A stretch of DNA of 64,000 nucleotides from Halomonas sp. UBA3074 (GCF_002366715.1 NZ_DFBS01000012.1:214625-278624), one strand, 5' to 3'; shown: positions 1 to 9,116, numbered from the stretch's first letter. Made by a program: numbers and translations. The notes: a model not told the origin generated them from the sequence alone.

Positions 1-3000
1 CTGCTTAGGCACCCATTGTTGGTCGGCAATTATTAAATCCAGTAGCTGTAGAGCCTCCTCTGGGAACAGCTTACAGAGCCCAGATTCGGCAAGTGAACGA
101 ATGATATAGTGAGGTTGCTCAATTGGTTTTAGCCAGTCCTGCACCGCATCCAAGGCCGCCGGGAACTTCCGTCTAGCAGCAATGACCAGTCGTGCTAAGG
201 ACTGGGCAATTCGTGGAGTGGCTAAGCTACGAGACTTTGGCCAAATATTTTGCCAAAAAGGTTGAGCACGATTTATCCAATAGTCCTCACGTTGATCGCC
301 TGCGCCTTCAAGCGCCTGATAAAGGGCCTGAGCGGATCTCTCCAAGCCTTCTTGTGGGAACGCCCCTATTGCTGATCGAAACTCATCGACAGTAAAGCCT
401 TGAGTAGGATCCAATGCTGCGTAGGTCAGGAAAACAGCGAATTGCTGCTTATGCTTGCCAAGATTGCCGTAGTGTTTTGCGCTTTCCAAGAACTGTGGCT
501 TGAAAGCAATAAGCAACGGCTGATACAAACGGGGAGACCATAGGAACCCCTCCCAGACAGCTTTTGCTTCTAAGGGATTACTCCAATCGAACAGAGGCAA
601 AAGGTGCTGTTCGGTCCAGAGGCGATCCACACGGAAAAATGAAATCAGCCGAGAACCCATTATTACCCGCGCGGGGCGGAACTGTTCGACCTCTGTGCCG
701 CATAGTGCAGTGAAAATGGGCTCAAGGTCGGCAGGAAGCAGATCGCTATCGTTAGGGTTCTGTTTGAACCAAAGATTGATAAGTGCCTGCGTTACATGTC
801 CGACGGGATGATTTATCGCAGATCCAACGAGGTCATTGGTTTCGTCATCATTACGGTTAACAAGGGAACTTTGATCAGTTTCAAGGGGTAGTGTTAACAC
901 TCGATGGCATAAATTCTTTAGAAGACTCTCGTGGCGATTTATAGACTTTGATACCTCCTGTAACCACCACGTAACACTGTGGATAACCTTTTGAAGCACA
1001 TCATCGGGCATTGATTGCAGCAGTGGTGCTGCGTACCGCCAAGAGCGAAGCACCATGCCTTCTTCGGCCCAAACTTGTAGAGCTTCACGCCAACGGTCTG
1101 CGGGCCATATGCAATCCTGCGACAAATCACACAACGCGAACAAACTGTGAAAAAAGCGCGTGCGGCAAACATCACGCCAGGTATCTTCATAGAAAGCTCG
1201 TCGTTTGGGAGCTTTCTCTTTAAGCCACGTAGTCAAGTCCTGTCGCTTGCGAGGGGCAATATTAACTTTTATGCGATCCTCGTAATCTGGATCGCCAGTA
1301 CCACTCATCCAGCTCGAGAACTCGTCTCTCTCGTTAGTCGCCAAACGCCAGTCCGGATACGTATCGGAAATTACTTCCAAGCGCGCAGCTGTCGACTCAC
1401 CCAAAATGCAGCCTGAGATATTCAGCTTAGCCAGGTATAACCAGACAGAGTGAGCCATAAATTCTTGCCACTGATCTTCTTCATGATCGTCTCGGTATAT
1501 CTCGCGCGGAGGTCCATTCAAGATGGCCACTTCTAAACGCTTCTGGGCGGCTCCTGACAAATACCGCCCTTGCAGAACGAACAGTCTGAACACCTCCCGC
1601 CGTGTTTCTATAGACCAAAGCAGCCATGCTTCTTCGTTCACCAGCCAATCGACCCACTGTTCGGGCATTATGCAGTCATCCTGACTGGCGGCAAACAAAG
1701 CTAAACGCTTGAAGGTAGGGTATGGCAATTCGATCCAGCTTTGGGCGATACGTGTCGCGCGAGCGCTATCGTTGACGCGAACTGCTAGCCAAGCATCACG
1801 GAGCAGTTCAATTAAGTGTACCCATTCACTTAAATCACGGTTCTGCCAATGTGGGGTAATAGAGGGAAGGTCCCAATACGAGCAGTCACTGAAATCGTTG
1901 GCATCGCCCAACTCGCGCAATAAGTCCAGCGCATCACGTAATAACTGTTGGAGATCTTCCAATAGACACGGTAGGGCTGATATCCAGCACTCATCAGCCA
2001 TGTCGGACAAAGCAGTATTTGTGTGGTCAGCGGTCAAGGCTAGTTCCCAGTTGACCAATTTCTTAATCTGGATAGGCTCGTCAGTGCTATTCGGATCATC
2101 GAACCAGCGAAAAGGTTGCTTTATAACCACTTTTGGTGCAAGCAGCTCTCGCAACTCAAAACGCAGCGTAGTGTTCAACCCCTCCCGCTTAAGACGGCCT
2201 TTCCATCGATAAATGTCGGCGTCGTTCCATGTAGACTTCACTCGACCACTAAGCAGTAGGCGCCACAAGGTACGCATTATAGGGCCTGGAATCGCCTTAG
2301 ATGCGTGCAAACGAATTTCATCCAGCTCCGAGAGCTTGCCATCACGTTCTAATGAAGCAAAACGATCCAGCTCTTGTTCCAGCAGCCATTTCCAACGATC
2401 GTGCAACTGCCCACCTCGCTCTGCAATCCAGATGACCAGCCTCGGATCATCCAGATGGCGTAGGAGCCATCTAGCTAGGTGGAACATCACGCTATCCCAT
2501 TGGCTTCTGGTAGTGTTGCCGTCGGCAAGCAGCATCGGCGGTGCTCGGTCATAGGACACTGGCCGCCTTATCAAGCTGAAATGCAGCGTGGAATCCAACT
2601 TGTCATTCGTTAATACCCCAAAGCGGTTCAGATCGCCGTACCCGAAACGCTCAAGCGTGAAGGTCTCTAACAGCCAATCTAGCGAAGGAACGGGGTTGAA
2701 ATCAGCAAAGCGTTTTGCCGGCAAGCCCGACTGATCCGACAAGGCCCACAGCACCCGGCCAACAAAATCGTCCTGCCTTGTGCTGTCCTGTGGCGAGGTT
2801 AAAGCGTGTTTGACGATAATGGCCTCTTTGCCCTGCACCCCATCGCGGTAGGTATCTGCCCAAGCTTGCAAGGTCTGGTGCAGCGCGGAATGGTCGTAAC
2901 TTCCTGCGGAAACTTGGTAGAGAATAGGCGTTACACCTTTTGCTTCCCATTCAATGGTCTTCTGGGACTCTTGCCCCGGCTCGCAATCGCCTAGAGCCCA

Positions 3001-3729
3001 AGCCTGCGGCGTAATTTCGCCTAGCATTCGATCAGCCGCCAGTGCATCCATCATATAGCGCAGCACCGGATCGTTGATGCTATAACCTATGAAGCATACC
3101 TCGTAATTACGAAATAGCTCGCTCACGAAGCGTGCCGCCCAGCGCTCTGTCAGATATGCCAAGCCAAAATCACCACTGGTAATCACCAGGCGGTTCAAGG
3201 TTGTGTCGTCTTCCTTTTCAGGTAACAAACCATGCAAATAGACCAACCCGTCCCATCTACTGTTCTTAGGAATAGGAAGCATTGGGGCGGCGTAGGTTTG
3301 GAACTCTTGGCCGGTGCGTCTGGCCGCCACATGAAAGATGCGGTCGTAGTTGGTGGTGACCAACCGCAGCGCGCCCTCGCGGTCGCGCGCCAAACGCAAC
3401 AGAGCCGCCTGTGTATCAGTGGCCCCCTTACGACGGAGCTTTGGCTTCAAAGTCTTGGCTAGTGCGCGACGGACGGCCAATCTCTGACCCGGTAGACGCC
3501 GTTCGAGTAGGTCAAGTGTGGCATCAAACTGCTCATGCCCGAAGGCCTCGCGCTCAATGACAGTAAGAGTCGTTCCGGCCCTCTTGTAGATTTCTTCCAC
3601 CAGACCTTTGAAACCCGGCAGACCAGCGGGATAAGAAATGCCCGCGCCACAGAAAAACACTACTCGGTTTTCTTCATGCGCCTGTAAGAGAGCATCCGGG
3701 ATGTCAGGGCCGTTAGTTATGAATTGCAT
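1..3729 (-). CDS. SIR2-domain anti-phage protein, DSR1-like (C-terminus cut by window edge)
   Basis: The frame read from ATG at 3729 to base 1 has no stop: 1243 codons, running off the left edge. I read the triplets line by line through about 2280 and translated the rest. The N-terminus is a SIR2 fold: GAGIS at residues 28-32, TTNYD at 125-129 (Asn127), YLHG with His166, and GYSIND at 215-220. Asn and His at these places are the NAD-hydrolysing residues in defence sirtuins. The remaining ~1000 residues are Trp/Leu/Arg-rich, apparently helical, with no domain I recognise. Size and layout match the DSR1/DSR2 class of defence-associated sirtuins, which deplete NAD+ when they sense phage proteins. 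A purine-rich stretch (AGGAAGC, AAAGGGA) precedes the ATG. It stands alone next to a tRNA gene, with no partner gene visible. The family call is good; DSR1 versus another SIR2 defence type is less sure. Confidence 0.85.
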   Translation of the reverse strand, partial: MQFITNGPDIPDALLQAHEENRVVFFCGAGISYPAGLPGFKGLVEEIYKRAGTTLTVIEREAFGHEQFDATLDLLERRLPGQRLAVRRALAKTLKPKLRRKGATDTQAALLRLARDREGALRLVTTNYDRIFHVAARRTGQEFQTYAAPMLPIPKNSRWDGLVYLHGLLPEKEDDTTLNRLVITSGDFGLAYLTERWAARFVSELFRNYEVCFIGYSINDPVLRYMMDALAADRMLGEITPQAWALGDCEPGQESQKTIEWEAKGVTPILYQVSAGSYDHSALHQTLQAWADTYRDGVQGKEAIIVKHALTSPQDSTRQDDFVGRVLWALSDQSGLPAKRFADFNPVPSLDWLLETFTLERFGYGDLNRFGVLTNDKLDSTLHFSLIRRPVSYDRAPPMLLADGNTTRSQWDSVMFHLARWLLRHLDDPRLVIWIAERGGQLHDRWKWLLEQELDRFASLERDGKLSELDEIRLHASKAIPGPIMRTLWRLLLSGRVKSTWNDADIYRWKGRLKREGLNTTLRFELRELLAPKVVIKQPFRWFDDPNSTDEPIQIKKLVNWELALTADHTNTALSDMADECWISALPCLLEDLQQLLRDALDLLRELGDANDFSDCSYWDLPSITPHWQNRDLSEWVHLIELLRDAWLAVRVNDSARATRIAQSWIELPYPTFKRLALFAASQDDCIMPEQWVDWLVNEEAWLLWSIETRREVFRLFVLQGRYLSGAAQKRLEVAILNGPPREIYRDDHEEDQWQEFMAHSVWLYLAKLNISGCILGESTAARLEVISDTYPDWRLATNERDEFSSWMSGTGDPDYEDRIKVNIAPRKRQDLTTWLKEKAPKRRAFYEDTWRDVCRTRFFHSLFALCDLSQDCIWPADRWREALQVWAEEGMVLRSWRYAAPLLQSMPDDVLQKVIHSVTWWLQEVSKSINRHESLLKNLCHRVLTLPLETDQSSLVNRNDDETNDLVGSAINHPVGHVTQALINLWFKQNPNDSDLLPADLEPIFTALCGTEVEQFRPARVIMGSRLISFFRVDRLWTEQHLLPLFDWSNPLEAKAVWEGFLWSPRLYQPLLIAFKPQFLESAKHYGNLGKHKQQFAVFLTYAALDPTQGFTVDEFRSAIGAFPQEGLERSAQALYQALEGAGDQREDYWINRAQPFWQNIWPKSRSLATPRIAQSLARLVIAARRKFPAALDAVQDWLKPIEQPHYIIRSLAESGLCKLFPEEALQLLDLIIADQQWVPKQ

Positions 3730-4239
3730 TCCCTTTGCTTCCTATCCAATGTCCAATTAAATCGTGGGCGCAAGCTAATTGTTACTTATAAGCCTCAATC
3801 CCCACTTTAATTATTTTTAGCAGTGTTCACCATTCCGCTTCACATGTACAACCCGATCAACTACGACTTCCGACCTTCCTGCACCGAATTTTTGGTAAGT
3901 CTCGGCATTACCCGGCCTTATTAGGAGCCCCCTTTATAGCTGTCGGCCTGCCAGTGGCCACGCTTTAGAGGGCTGCTCACTAGTTGGTTCCTAAATGTAA
4001 CCCAAATGTGCATGATTTCGCATGACCCCCCATGCACCAAAATTCCGCCTACAGCCCAGCAATAGAATGCTTTGACCCATTTTGCAGGGTGCATGAAGAA
4101 ATACCCGACAAGCGAACACCGCAGGCGGGTGGGGGACAACACGCCGTAGGGTGCGGCGGCCTGGGTGGCCTACCCCTTGGCAACCATCCCATATAGCCGC
4201 TGTGTGCCGCTGTAAGCCTCGCTAATGTTTTAAAACGAG
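3730..4239. other. Gene-poor stretch upstream of the SIR2 gene
   Basis: About 500 bases separate the SIR2 gene start from the terminator hairpin at 4240. No reading frame here has convincing codon use or a ribosome site; the longest (minus strand, 3921-4142) has no recognisable similarity. The promoter of the SIR2 gene should lie in the AT-rich part near 3760-3830, but I see no clear consensus. Confidence 0.4.
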
Positions 4240-4265
4240 AAAGCCCCGCACACAGGCGGGGCTTT
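4240..4265 (-). terminator. Strong hairpin terminator
   Basis: A perfect 10-bp stem (AAAGCCCCGC / GCGGGGCTTT) with a 6-base loop lies about 50 bases downstream of the stop of the small minus-strand ORF 4315-4470. Read on the minus strand the stem ends in TTT followed by CTCGTTTT. It should stop transcription entering from the tRNA side. Confidence 0.7.
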
Positions 4266-4314
4266 GGCTTAAGGGCGTGATCGAGTGCTAGGCGGCGGTA
4301 TCGCCGCTATCCAA

Positions 4315-4470
4315 TTATTTCAGCTCACGGGGGAAGCGGATGGGTGAGTAATAGCCGCCATCTTTATAGTCTTCAAATGGCAGGCGCTTCGGGATCTCGG
4401 TGCCAGGAAGCTTGATGGGCGCGTGATCAACAGGGATGCGGCTGAGAAACAAATCCCCTAGCGCCGACAT
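4315..4470 (-). CDS. Unrecognised small ORF, possibly a gene remnant
   Basis: An open frame of 51 codons from ATG at 4470 ends with TAA at 4315-4317. The frame stays open upstream to a TAG at 4534-4536, so the visible part could instead be the 3' end of a longer gene lost by rearrangement. The peptide is rich in Pro, Arg and aromatic residues near its end (motifs PGTEIPKRLP and YYSPIRFPREL). I do not recognise the family. A strong terminator directly follows. I see no good ribosome site before the ATG, which favours a remnant. Its place between a tRNA-Arg gene and a defence gene fits debris of an island. Confidence 0.35.
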   Translation of the reverse strand: MSALGDLFLSRIPVDHAPIKLPGTEIPKRLPFEDYKDGGYYSPIRFPRELK

Positions 4471-4775
4471 TTGACGCCTGCTCACTTCAAGGTTCAGTTG
4501 AGCGGTGCTGCCCCTCGGGCGAGATCGTACGTTCTAATCTCAGGCCACTGGACAGGTAACCATTTTTGTACTGGGCTTGGTTGCGTTTATCTGTCGAACA
4601 GTTAGTGCCATGGCGGTATACCGAGCATCTTCGAATGGGGGTATATACCCTTCTGACTACCAATTGGCAGCGGGCTTTGGGAGGAATGCTAGGGAACGGC
4701 GAGGGTCATAAAATAAAGCTTTTCAGAGTGTTAGGCTTTATTTTGGTTTTGTCAGAACTGCTCAAGATAGCCCTA

Positions 4776-4852
4776 TGGCGTCCCTGGCAGGAGTCGAACC
4801 TGCGACCTGCCGCTTAGGAGGCGGCTGCTCTATCCTACTGAGCTACAGGGAC
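4776..4852 (-). tRNA. tRNA-Arg (anticodon CCT), CCA encoded
   Basis: The minus strand folds as a full 77-nt cloverleaf: acceptor GTCCCTG/CAGGGAC, D arm with AGCTCAG, anticodon stem GCCGC/GCGGC around the loop CTCCTAA (anticodon CCT), T arm with GGTTCGACTCC, then G and an encoded CCA. It decodes AGG arginine codons. Its 3' end faces the SIR2 region, the side on which tRNA-targeting integrases insert. Confidence 0.95.
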
Positions 4853-4882
4853 GTTAAGCGGTAGCTAATCTTGAGGGCGCAT

Positions 4883-4912
4883 AGTATAACGCGTCCCCTT
4901 TGGCAGGGCCAA
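4883..4912 (-). promoter_or_regulatory. tRNA-Arg promoter
   Basis: On the minus strand TTGGCC and TATACT are separated by 18 bp, about 30 bases before the tRNA 5' end. The discriminator after the -10 is GC-rich (ATGCGCCC), as in stable-RNA promoters under stringent control. Confidence 0.6.
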
Positions 4913-4931
4913 CCAAGTTGCCCTGCTCGGC

Positions 4932-5879
4932 TTAAATCCAGCCGAGCAAGCGCAGCGCAAAGACACCAAGCGTGACGGTTACACTCGCCATCAGCGTGGT
5001 GATCGCAATGATGTTGGCGGCGAGCGCCACGTTGCCCCCTATCGCTTTCACCATCACAAAGCTGGCGGCGGCGGTGGGGCTGGCGAAGAACAGGAACAAT
5101 AACCCGAGCTGGGCGCCCGAAAAGCCCACTAACCAAGCTGCCGCGGTGGAGAGCACCGGCAAGATGACCATCTTCATCCAACTGGCCCCCAGGGCTACCT
5201 GGCGGCTATCGCGAATGCTGGAGACTGACAGCGTGGCACCAATGCAAATCAGGGCCAAAGGCAGCGTTAACGAGGCAAAGTAATCGCCGGAGGTAATCAA
5301 CCAACTGGGCAGCGGTATCGAAAAAGCGGTAAACGGAAGGGCCGCAAATACCGAAATGATCAAAGGGTTGGTGGCAACGTGCTTGAGCAAACTGCGCCAA
5401 TCGGTCGACTGGCCAGGCTGGTAAGTAGCCAACACGACCACGGAGAGGGCGTTGTACATCACGATCACCACGCCTAGCAGCAGGCTACCCGCTGAAAGGC
5501 CGTAGTTGCCGTACATCCCCGCCGCCAGCGCCAAGCCAACGACGCCACAATTACCCCGAAATGCCCCTTGCACGTAAATGCCGCGATCTTCACGCGCAAC
5601 CCGGTAATGTGCCCACCCCCAGCTCAACAGAAATTGGGCCAGCGTAGCGGCAGCAAAAAAAGCCATCAGCGATACATCGAGCGCGACACTCAGGTCGGCT
5701 TTTATCAAGCTCAGGAAAATCAGGGTAGGCAGCGTTGCTTTAAAGACTAACGCGGAAGCGGTTGCAACAAAGGCACTATCGATCCATTTCAAGCGCTTAA
5801 GACCGAGGCCTATAAACACCATCGCAAAAACAGGCAGCGTGATATCCAGCGTGCGGGCAAACAGTTCTAGTAGGTTCAA
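4932..5879 (-). CDS. AEC-family transporter (auxin efflux carrier type)
   Basis: An inner-membrane protein of 315 residues with about ten hydrophobic segments arranged as two sets of five, the normal size and layout of the AEC family (bacterial relatives move malate, malonate and other organic acids or amino acids). The first segment carries the typical TLPVFAMVFIG stretch. The start is read as TTG at 5879; the only other choice is a Met 20 residues in, inside the first helix. It stands alone, ending about 80 bases before the tRNA-Arg gene. No neighbour reveals the substrate. Confidence 0.8.
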   Translation of the reverse strand: MNLLELFARTLDITLPVFAMVFIGLGLKRLKWIDSAFVATASALVFKATLPTLIFLSLIKADLSVALDVSLMAFFAAATLAQFLLSWGWAHYRVAREDRGIYVQGAFRGNCGVVGLALAAGMYGNYGLSAGSLLLGVVIVMYNALSVVVLATYQPGQSTDWRSLLKHVATNPLIISVFAALPFTAFSIPLPSWLITSGDYFASLTLPLALICIGATLSVSSIRDSRQVALGASWMKMVILPVLSTAAAWLVGFSGAQLGLLFLFFASPTAAASFVMVKAIGGNVALAANIIAITTLMASVTVTLGVFALRLLGWI

Positions 5880-5990
5880 AACGGTGTCTCGATCAGCCTG
5901 GCGGTTGATAATGGGCTTTTACGACAAGTTCAGTACCTGCTTATGTTCCACTGTTAAGGAGGTATTGTCGATTAACTAAAGAAGCGATGG

Positions 5991-8018
5991 CTATTTTTGC
6001 GGATCAAACAGCTCCATCACATCATCCTCATCACCGGGAAGGTTCACCACTACTGCGTCTCTTCCTCTATTTTTAGCCTCATAGCTCCCAGCATCTGCAC
6101 GGGCCAGCACTTTCGTCACATTGACATCGTTTTCATTAAATGTCGTCACGCCAATGCTCAATGTGACCATATACACTTTGCCTTCATGCGTCACAGAGAT
6201 TTCGGCAACTGCCTGGCGTAGTGCATCGGCTACCTTTTGGGCTTGCGATAAGGTACAGCTGGGCAATAACACACCAAACTCATCCCCCCCTTGGCGCGCG
6301 ACGTGATCGTTACGACGCACTTCCCACGCAACCACCTGAGCAATGCGGCGTAACATTTCATCGCCCAAGGCATGGCCACCTTCGTCATTGATGGGCTTGA
6401 AGTGGTCTAAATCGAACAGCAAAAGCGCTGAGGGCGTGCTGGTTTTTTGAAAATCGGCGAAGGCTTCTTCAAGACGGCGCTCAAATCCGCGGCGATTTAA
6501 CAAACCGGTCAATGGGTCGTGTTCTGCTTCCCAACGTTGAAGTGCTTCCAGCTCCCGGCGTTCGGTAATATCTTTGACGACCCCCACTAACCCAAGAGTT
6601 TGTCCGGCTTTAGAGAGCAAAACGACACGGGCGTGCACATCCAGCCACAGCAGCTCGTTATCACTACGCAAAAAACGCAGTTGGCGCATGAAATCGATGC
6701 CCGTTTTAAGCGTATGCAGCCACATATCTTTAGCACCTTCGCGGTCATCTATATGAATCTGCGAAAGCCACGTATCCGTCGGCAGGTCAGCGGGAATATC
6801 CAGCATCTCCAGCAATGCCGGATTCATGTAGGTAATGTCGCCTTTAATGTTGGCGACGAACATGCCTTGCGGTACAGCACTGAGGACAGAATCGAGAAAT
6901 GCTTCGCGCTCTTGAAGGTTACCTAACAACAGTTGCCGCTCTTCTTCTACCCGGTTGAAGGTAGAGGCCACTCGTTGCAGTTCCTGCATATTCGTAGCGA
7001 GGCTAACGTTTTCCCGGTGACCTTGCCCCACTTCGCCAATTTGCTTTTCTAAGTGCTTGAGAGGCGATAGCTCTCTTCCCAACAACCACCAGAGTATCGG
7101 CAGCATCAAAAACGCCAACGATATCCACAGCCACCAGAGTTTGTAAATGAAGTCAGTCAGCGGCAATTGAGCTTGTTCAATGGGCAAATAGAGCCCAACG
7201 ACCCAGCTTGCGGGCCAAACCTGGGCATACGATTGCAGCGCTGTTTGGCCATTTAATAATTTGCCGACACTGTCCCCTTCCCAGCCAGCAAGGGCTAAAT
7301 CAAGCCAAGGGTTAAATTCCTTAGTCGGAACGGATGCGTTGATGAGCTCGCTTTCTGGGTGATATAGAATTTTACCTGACGCCGTGGCAACGCCTGCATA
7401 GCCACTTTCGCCCAAACGCACTTTAGCTAAGCGGCTGAATATTCCGCCTGAATCCAGGTTCAAAATACCACCGACAAAACCATCGAAACCACCTTGTGCA
7501 TTTAAGCGGGGTACCCCCACTAATACGATGGGCATGCCGCTGGCTCGACTAATAAAAGGCTCGCTAACATAAGGCTGCTGAGTGCCTCGCAGCATACGAA
7601 AATACTCAAGGTCATCGGTTTCCAGTCCTACGCGCCCAACAACCGTTGGCCAATCGGCGATTATCCTCCCCTCGCTATTGCTGACGACTATGCCCTCAAA
7701 CCAAGCAAGCAGTCCGTCGCTCTGGCGCAGTTGATGGTTTATCCAATCCGAGTCATCGTCCGTTCCAATCATTTCCTCTAATCGGCTCAACGCATGAAAA
7801 CGCTGCTCAATTTGCTGTGTTACTTCGTCCGCTAGCAGCGTGGCCTCGTAACGCAAATGCGACATGTTGGTTTCTTGCACCATGGTTTTGCCAAATTGCC
7901 ATGACATACCTAACAGGATTGCGATGACCATTAGCCACGTAACCGCCAAGCCCAGCAATAGCCGACCTTTAAGTGTACGAAAGCATGGGAACGAATTTAT
8001 GAAATTGGCCAAGCGCAA
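5991..8018 (-). CDS. Membrane diguanylate cyclase with Cache, PAS and GGDEF domains
   Basis: The 675-residue protein has a first membrane helix at about 18-40, a periplasmic Cache-type sensor to about 290, a second helix at about 293-314, a HAMP-like linker, a PAS domain at about 372-490 and a GGDEF domain from about 500. The catalytic motif GGDEF is intact at 577-581 and an RxxD inhibitory site (RRND) lies at 568-571, exactly five residues before it, so it should make cyclic di-GMP and be product-inhibited. It should convert a periplasmic signal into c-di-GMP. The start is TTG at 8018, eight bases after AAGG; no ATG is in frame nearby. It is monocistronic. Confidence 0.9.
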   Translation of the reverse strand: MRLANFINSFPCFRTLKGRLLLGLAVTWLMVIAILLGMSWQFGKTMVQETNMSHLRYEATLLADEVTQQIEQRFHALSRLEEMIGTDDDSDWINHQLRQSDGLLAWFEGIVVSNSEGRIIADWPTVVGRVGLETDDLEYFRMLRGTQQPYVSEPFISRASGMPIVLVGVPRLNAQGGFDGFVGGILNLDSGGIFSRLAKVRLGESGYAGVATASGKILYHPESELINASVPTKEFNPWLDLALAGWEGDSVGKLLNGQTALQSYAQVWPASWVVGLYLPIEQAQLPLTDFIYKLWWLWISLAFLMLPILWWLLGRELSPLKHLEKQIGEVGQGHRENVSLATNMQELQRVASTFNRVEEERQLLLGNLQEREAFLDSVLSAVPQGMFVANIKGDITYMNPALLEMLDIPADLPTDTWLSQIHIDDREGAKDMWLHTLKTGIDFMRQLRFLRSDNELLWLDVHARVVLLSKAGQTLGLVGVVKDITERRELEALQRWEAEHDPLTGLLNRRGFERRLEEAFADFQKTSTPSALLLFDLDHFKPINDEGGHALGDEMLRRIAQVVAWEVRRNDHVARQGGDEFGVLLPSCTLSQAQKVADALRQAVAEISVTHEGKVYMVTLSIGVTTFNENDVNVTKVLARADAGSYEAKNRGRDAVVVNLPGDEDDVMELFDPQK

Positions 8019-8506
8019 AGCATTACCTTGATGGCGAGAGAAATCATTAGCGTATGTATGCGCCTTAAAAATTAGTAAGGTTTTGATGCGACTAACGTAC
8101 CAAAAACTTAAGAAAAGTGCGCGTTGAAAGGTCTCGAAGCCACCTTCGCGTCAAAGTAGAGACACTTGTTTTATGCATGAGTTGCGATGCTACCACCTTC
8201 TGGTCAGGCGAAAGAGCCAAGAAACCGATGACCCACCACCCCAATGCTTCTATTTTCATGAGTTTATTATCGCGCTTTGCCCTCAATTCTTTAGAAACTT
8301 AATCAATCATTTAGGGCGCACCACAAAAAAATGAATATTTTTTCTACAACAGGGGCAGAAAAGAAAAGCACAGTCATGCACTTTTTCTTCTTGTGTGTGC
8401 CTGTAAAATACATTTTGACCAAACGTTACATGCATTAGCGACGCAGCTACCGTAACCTTGCTGATACGGTAAACATAGCTCACGCGTTAGGCCCAAGGAT
8501 GATTGG
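8019..8506. other. Intergenic region between the divergent cyclase and rfaH genes
   Basis: This AT-rich stretch should hold the promoters of both divergent genes. A minus-strand frame (8092-8286, 64 codons) has no ribosome site or similarity I recognise. The only clear structure is the inverted repeat at 8448-8471. Confidence 0.4.
8448..8471 (+). promoter_or_regulatory. Inverted repeat in the rfaH leader
   Basis: TACCGTA and TACGGTA are exact reverse complements separated by 10 bases, about 35 bases upstream of the rfaH-like ATG. It could be an operator or a leader hairpin. Confidence 0.35.
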
Positions 8507-9031
8507 ATGGATTCTGTGAACGATTTAGAAGGTGCGACGCCCTCTTGGTATGTTATTCAATGCAAAGGTGGGGAATCATTTCGCGCCGCTGAACATCTCA
8601 CTAACCAGGGTTACGACGTTTTTCATCCTGTGCTAACCCTTAAGCGGAAACGCCAAGGCAAGTTAGTCAGTGTGACCGAGCCGCTATTTCCTTACTATCT
8701 GTTCATTCGCCTGGATCAGGTCGTCAGCAACTGGCGTCCAATTCGTTCCACGCGCGGCGTGCTGCGGTTACTCACGTTTGGTAATAAACCAATCGCCACG
8801 CCTAACGCGCTGATCGATACTCTCCGTTCTCAACCACACCACCAGGACAGTATCCACACCTACTTTAGTGCGGGCGAGAAAGTGACTATAACGGAAGGCC
8901 CGTTCAAGGATTTAGAAGCCATTTTCACGCGTTGCAAGGGAGAAGAGCGTGCTATCGTCCTGCTCAACGTGCTTAACCGGCCACAGCACTTAGAGGTCCC
9001 TGTGGTGGGTCTACAAAAAAGCGAAAGTTGA
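8507..9031 (+). CDS. rfaH: Transcription antiterminator RfaH-like (NusG paralogue)
   Basis: A protein of 174 residues with a NusG N-terminal domain (WYVIQCKGGESFRA, then the FHP and PLFPYYLF segments) and a short C-terminal KOW region (FSAGEKVTITEGPF). RfaH recruits to RNA polymerase at ops elements and lets it read through long operons for LPS, capsule or other surface polymers. The length and short linker fit RfaH rather than NusG, which is usually near secE. AAGGA lies seven bases before ATG 8507. It faces the galU-pgi-pgm-glmM-glmS sugar-precursor genes, which supports a role in surface polysaccharide. No clear ops site is seen in the window, so its target operon probably lies elsewhere. 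Confidence 0.85.
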   Translation: MDSVNDLEGATPSWYVIQCKGGESFRAAEHLTNQGYDVFHPVLTLKRKRQGKLVSVTEPLFPYYLFIRLDQVVSNWRPIRSTRGVLRLLTFGNKPIATPNALIDTLRSQPHHQDSIHTYFSAGEKVTITEGPFKDLEAIFTRCKGEERAIVLLNVLNRPQHLEVPVVGLQKSES

Positions 9032-9116
9032 CCGGATATTCCCTTCTCGCCATCTGACTCGCTGGCGCACTAATAGGCAACAAGAGCGCCGCGAGCTGCC
9101 GATAAGAGAGGCAATG

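Noticed and set aside
1709..2554. Two plus-strand frames of 167 and 113 codons
   Set aside because: They lie antisense to the SIR2 gene, are Ser/Arg-rich without motifs and have no ribosome site.
3921..4142. 73-codon minus-strand frame
   Set aside because: No motif or ribosome site; composition looks non-coding.
4566..4817. Plus-strand frame of 83 codons
   Set aside because: It runs into the tRNA-Arg gene on the opposite strand and has no similarity.
8092..8286. Minus-strand frame of 64 codons before rfaH
   Set aside because: No ribosome site, no recognised family, in a divergent promoter region; kept only as part of the intergenic note.
8441..8460. Possible ops element (minus strand CGGTAGC)
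   Set aside because: Only the central bases match the RfaH ops consensus and it points into the diguanylate cyclase, not a polysaccharide operon.
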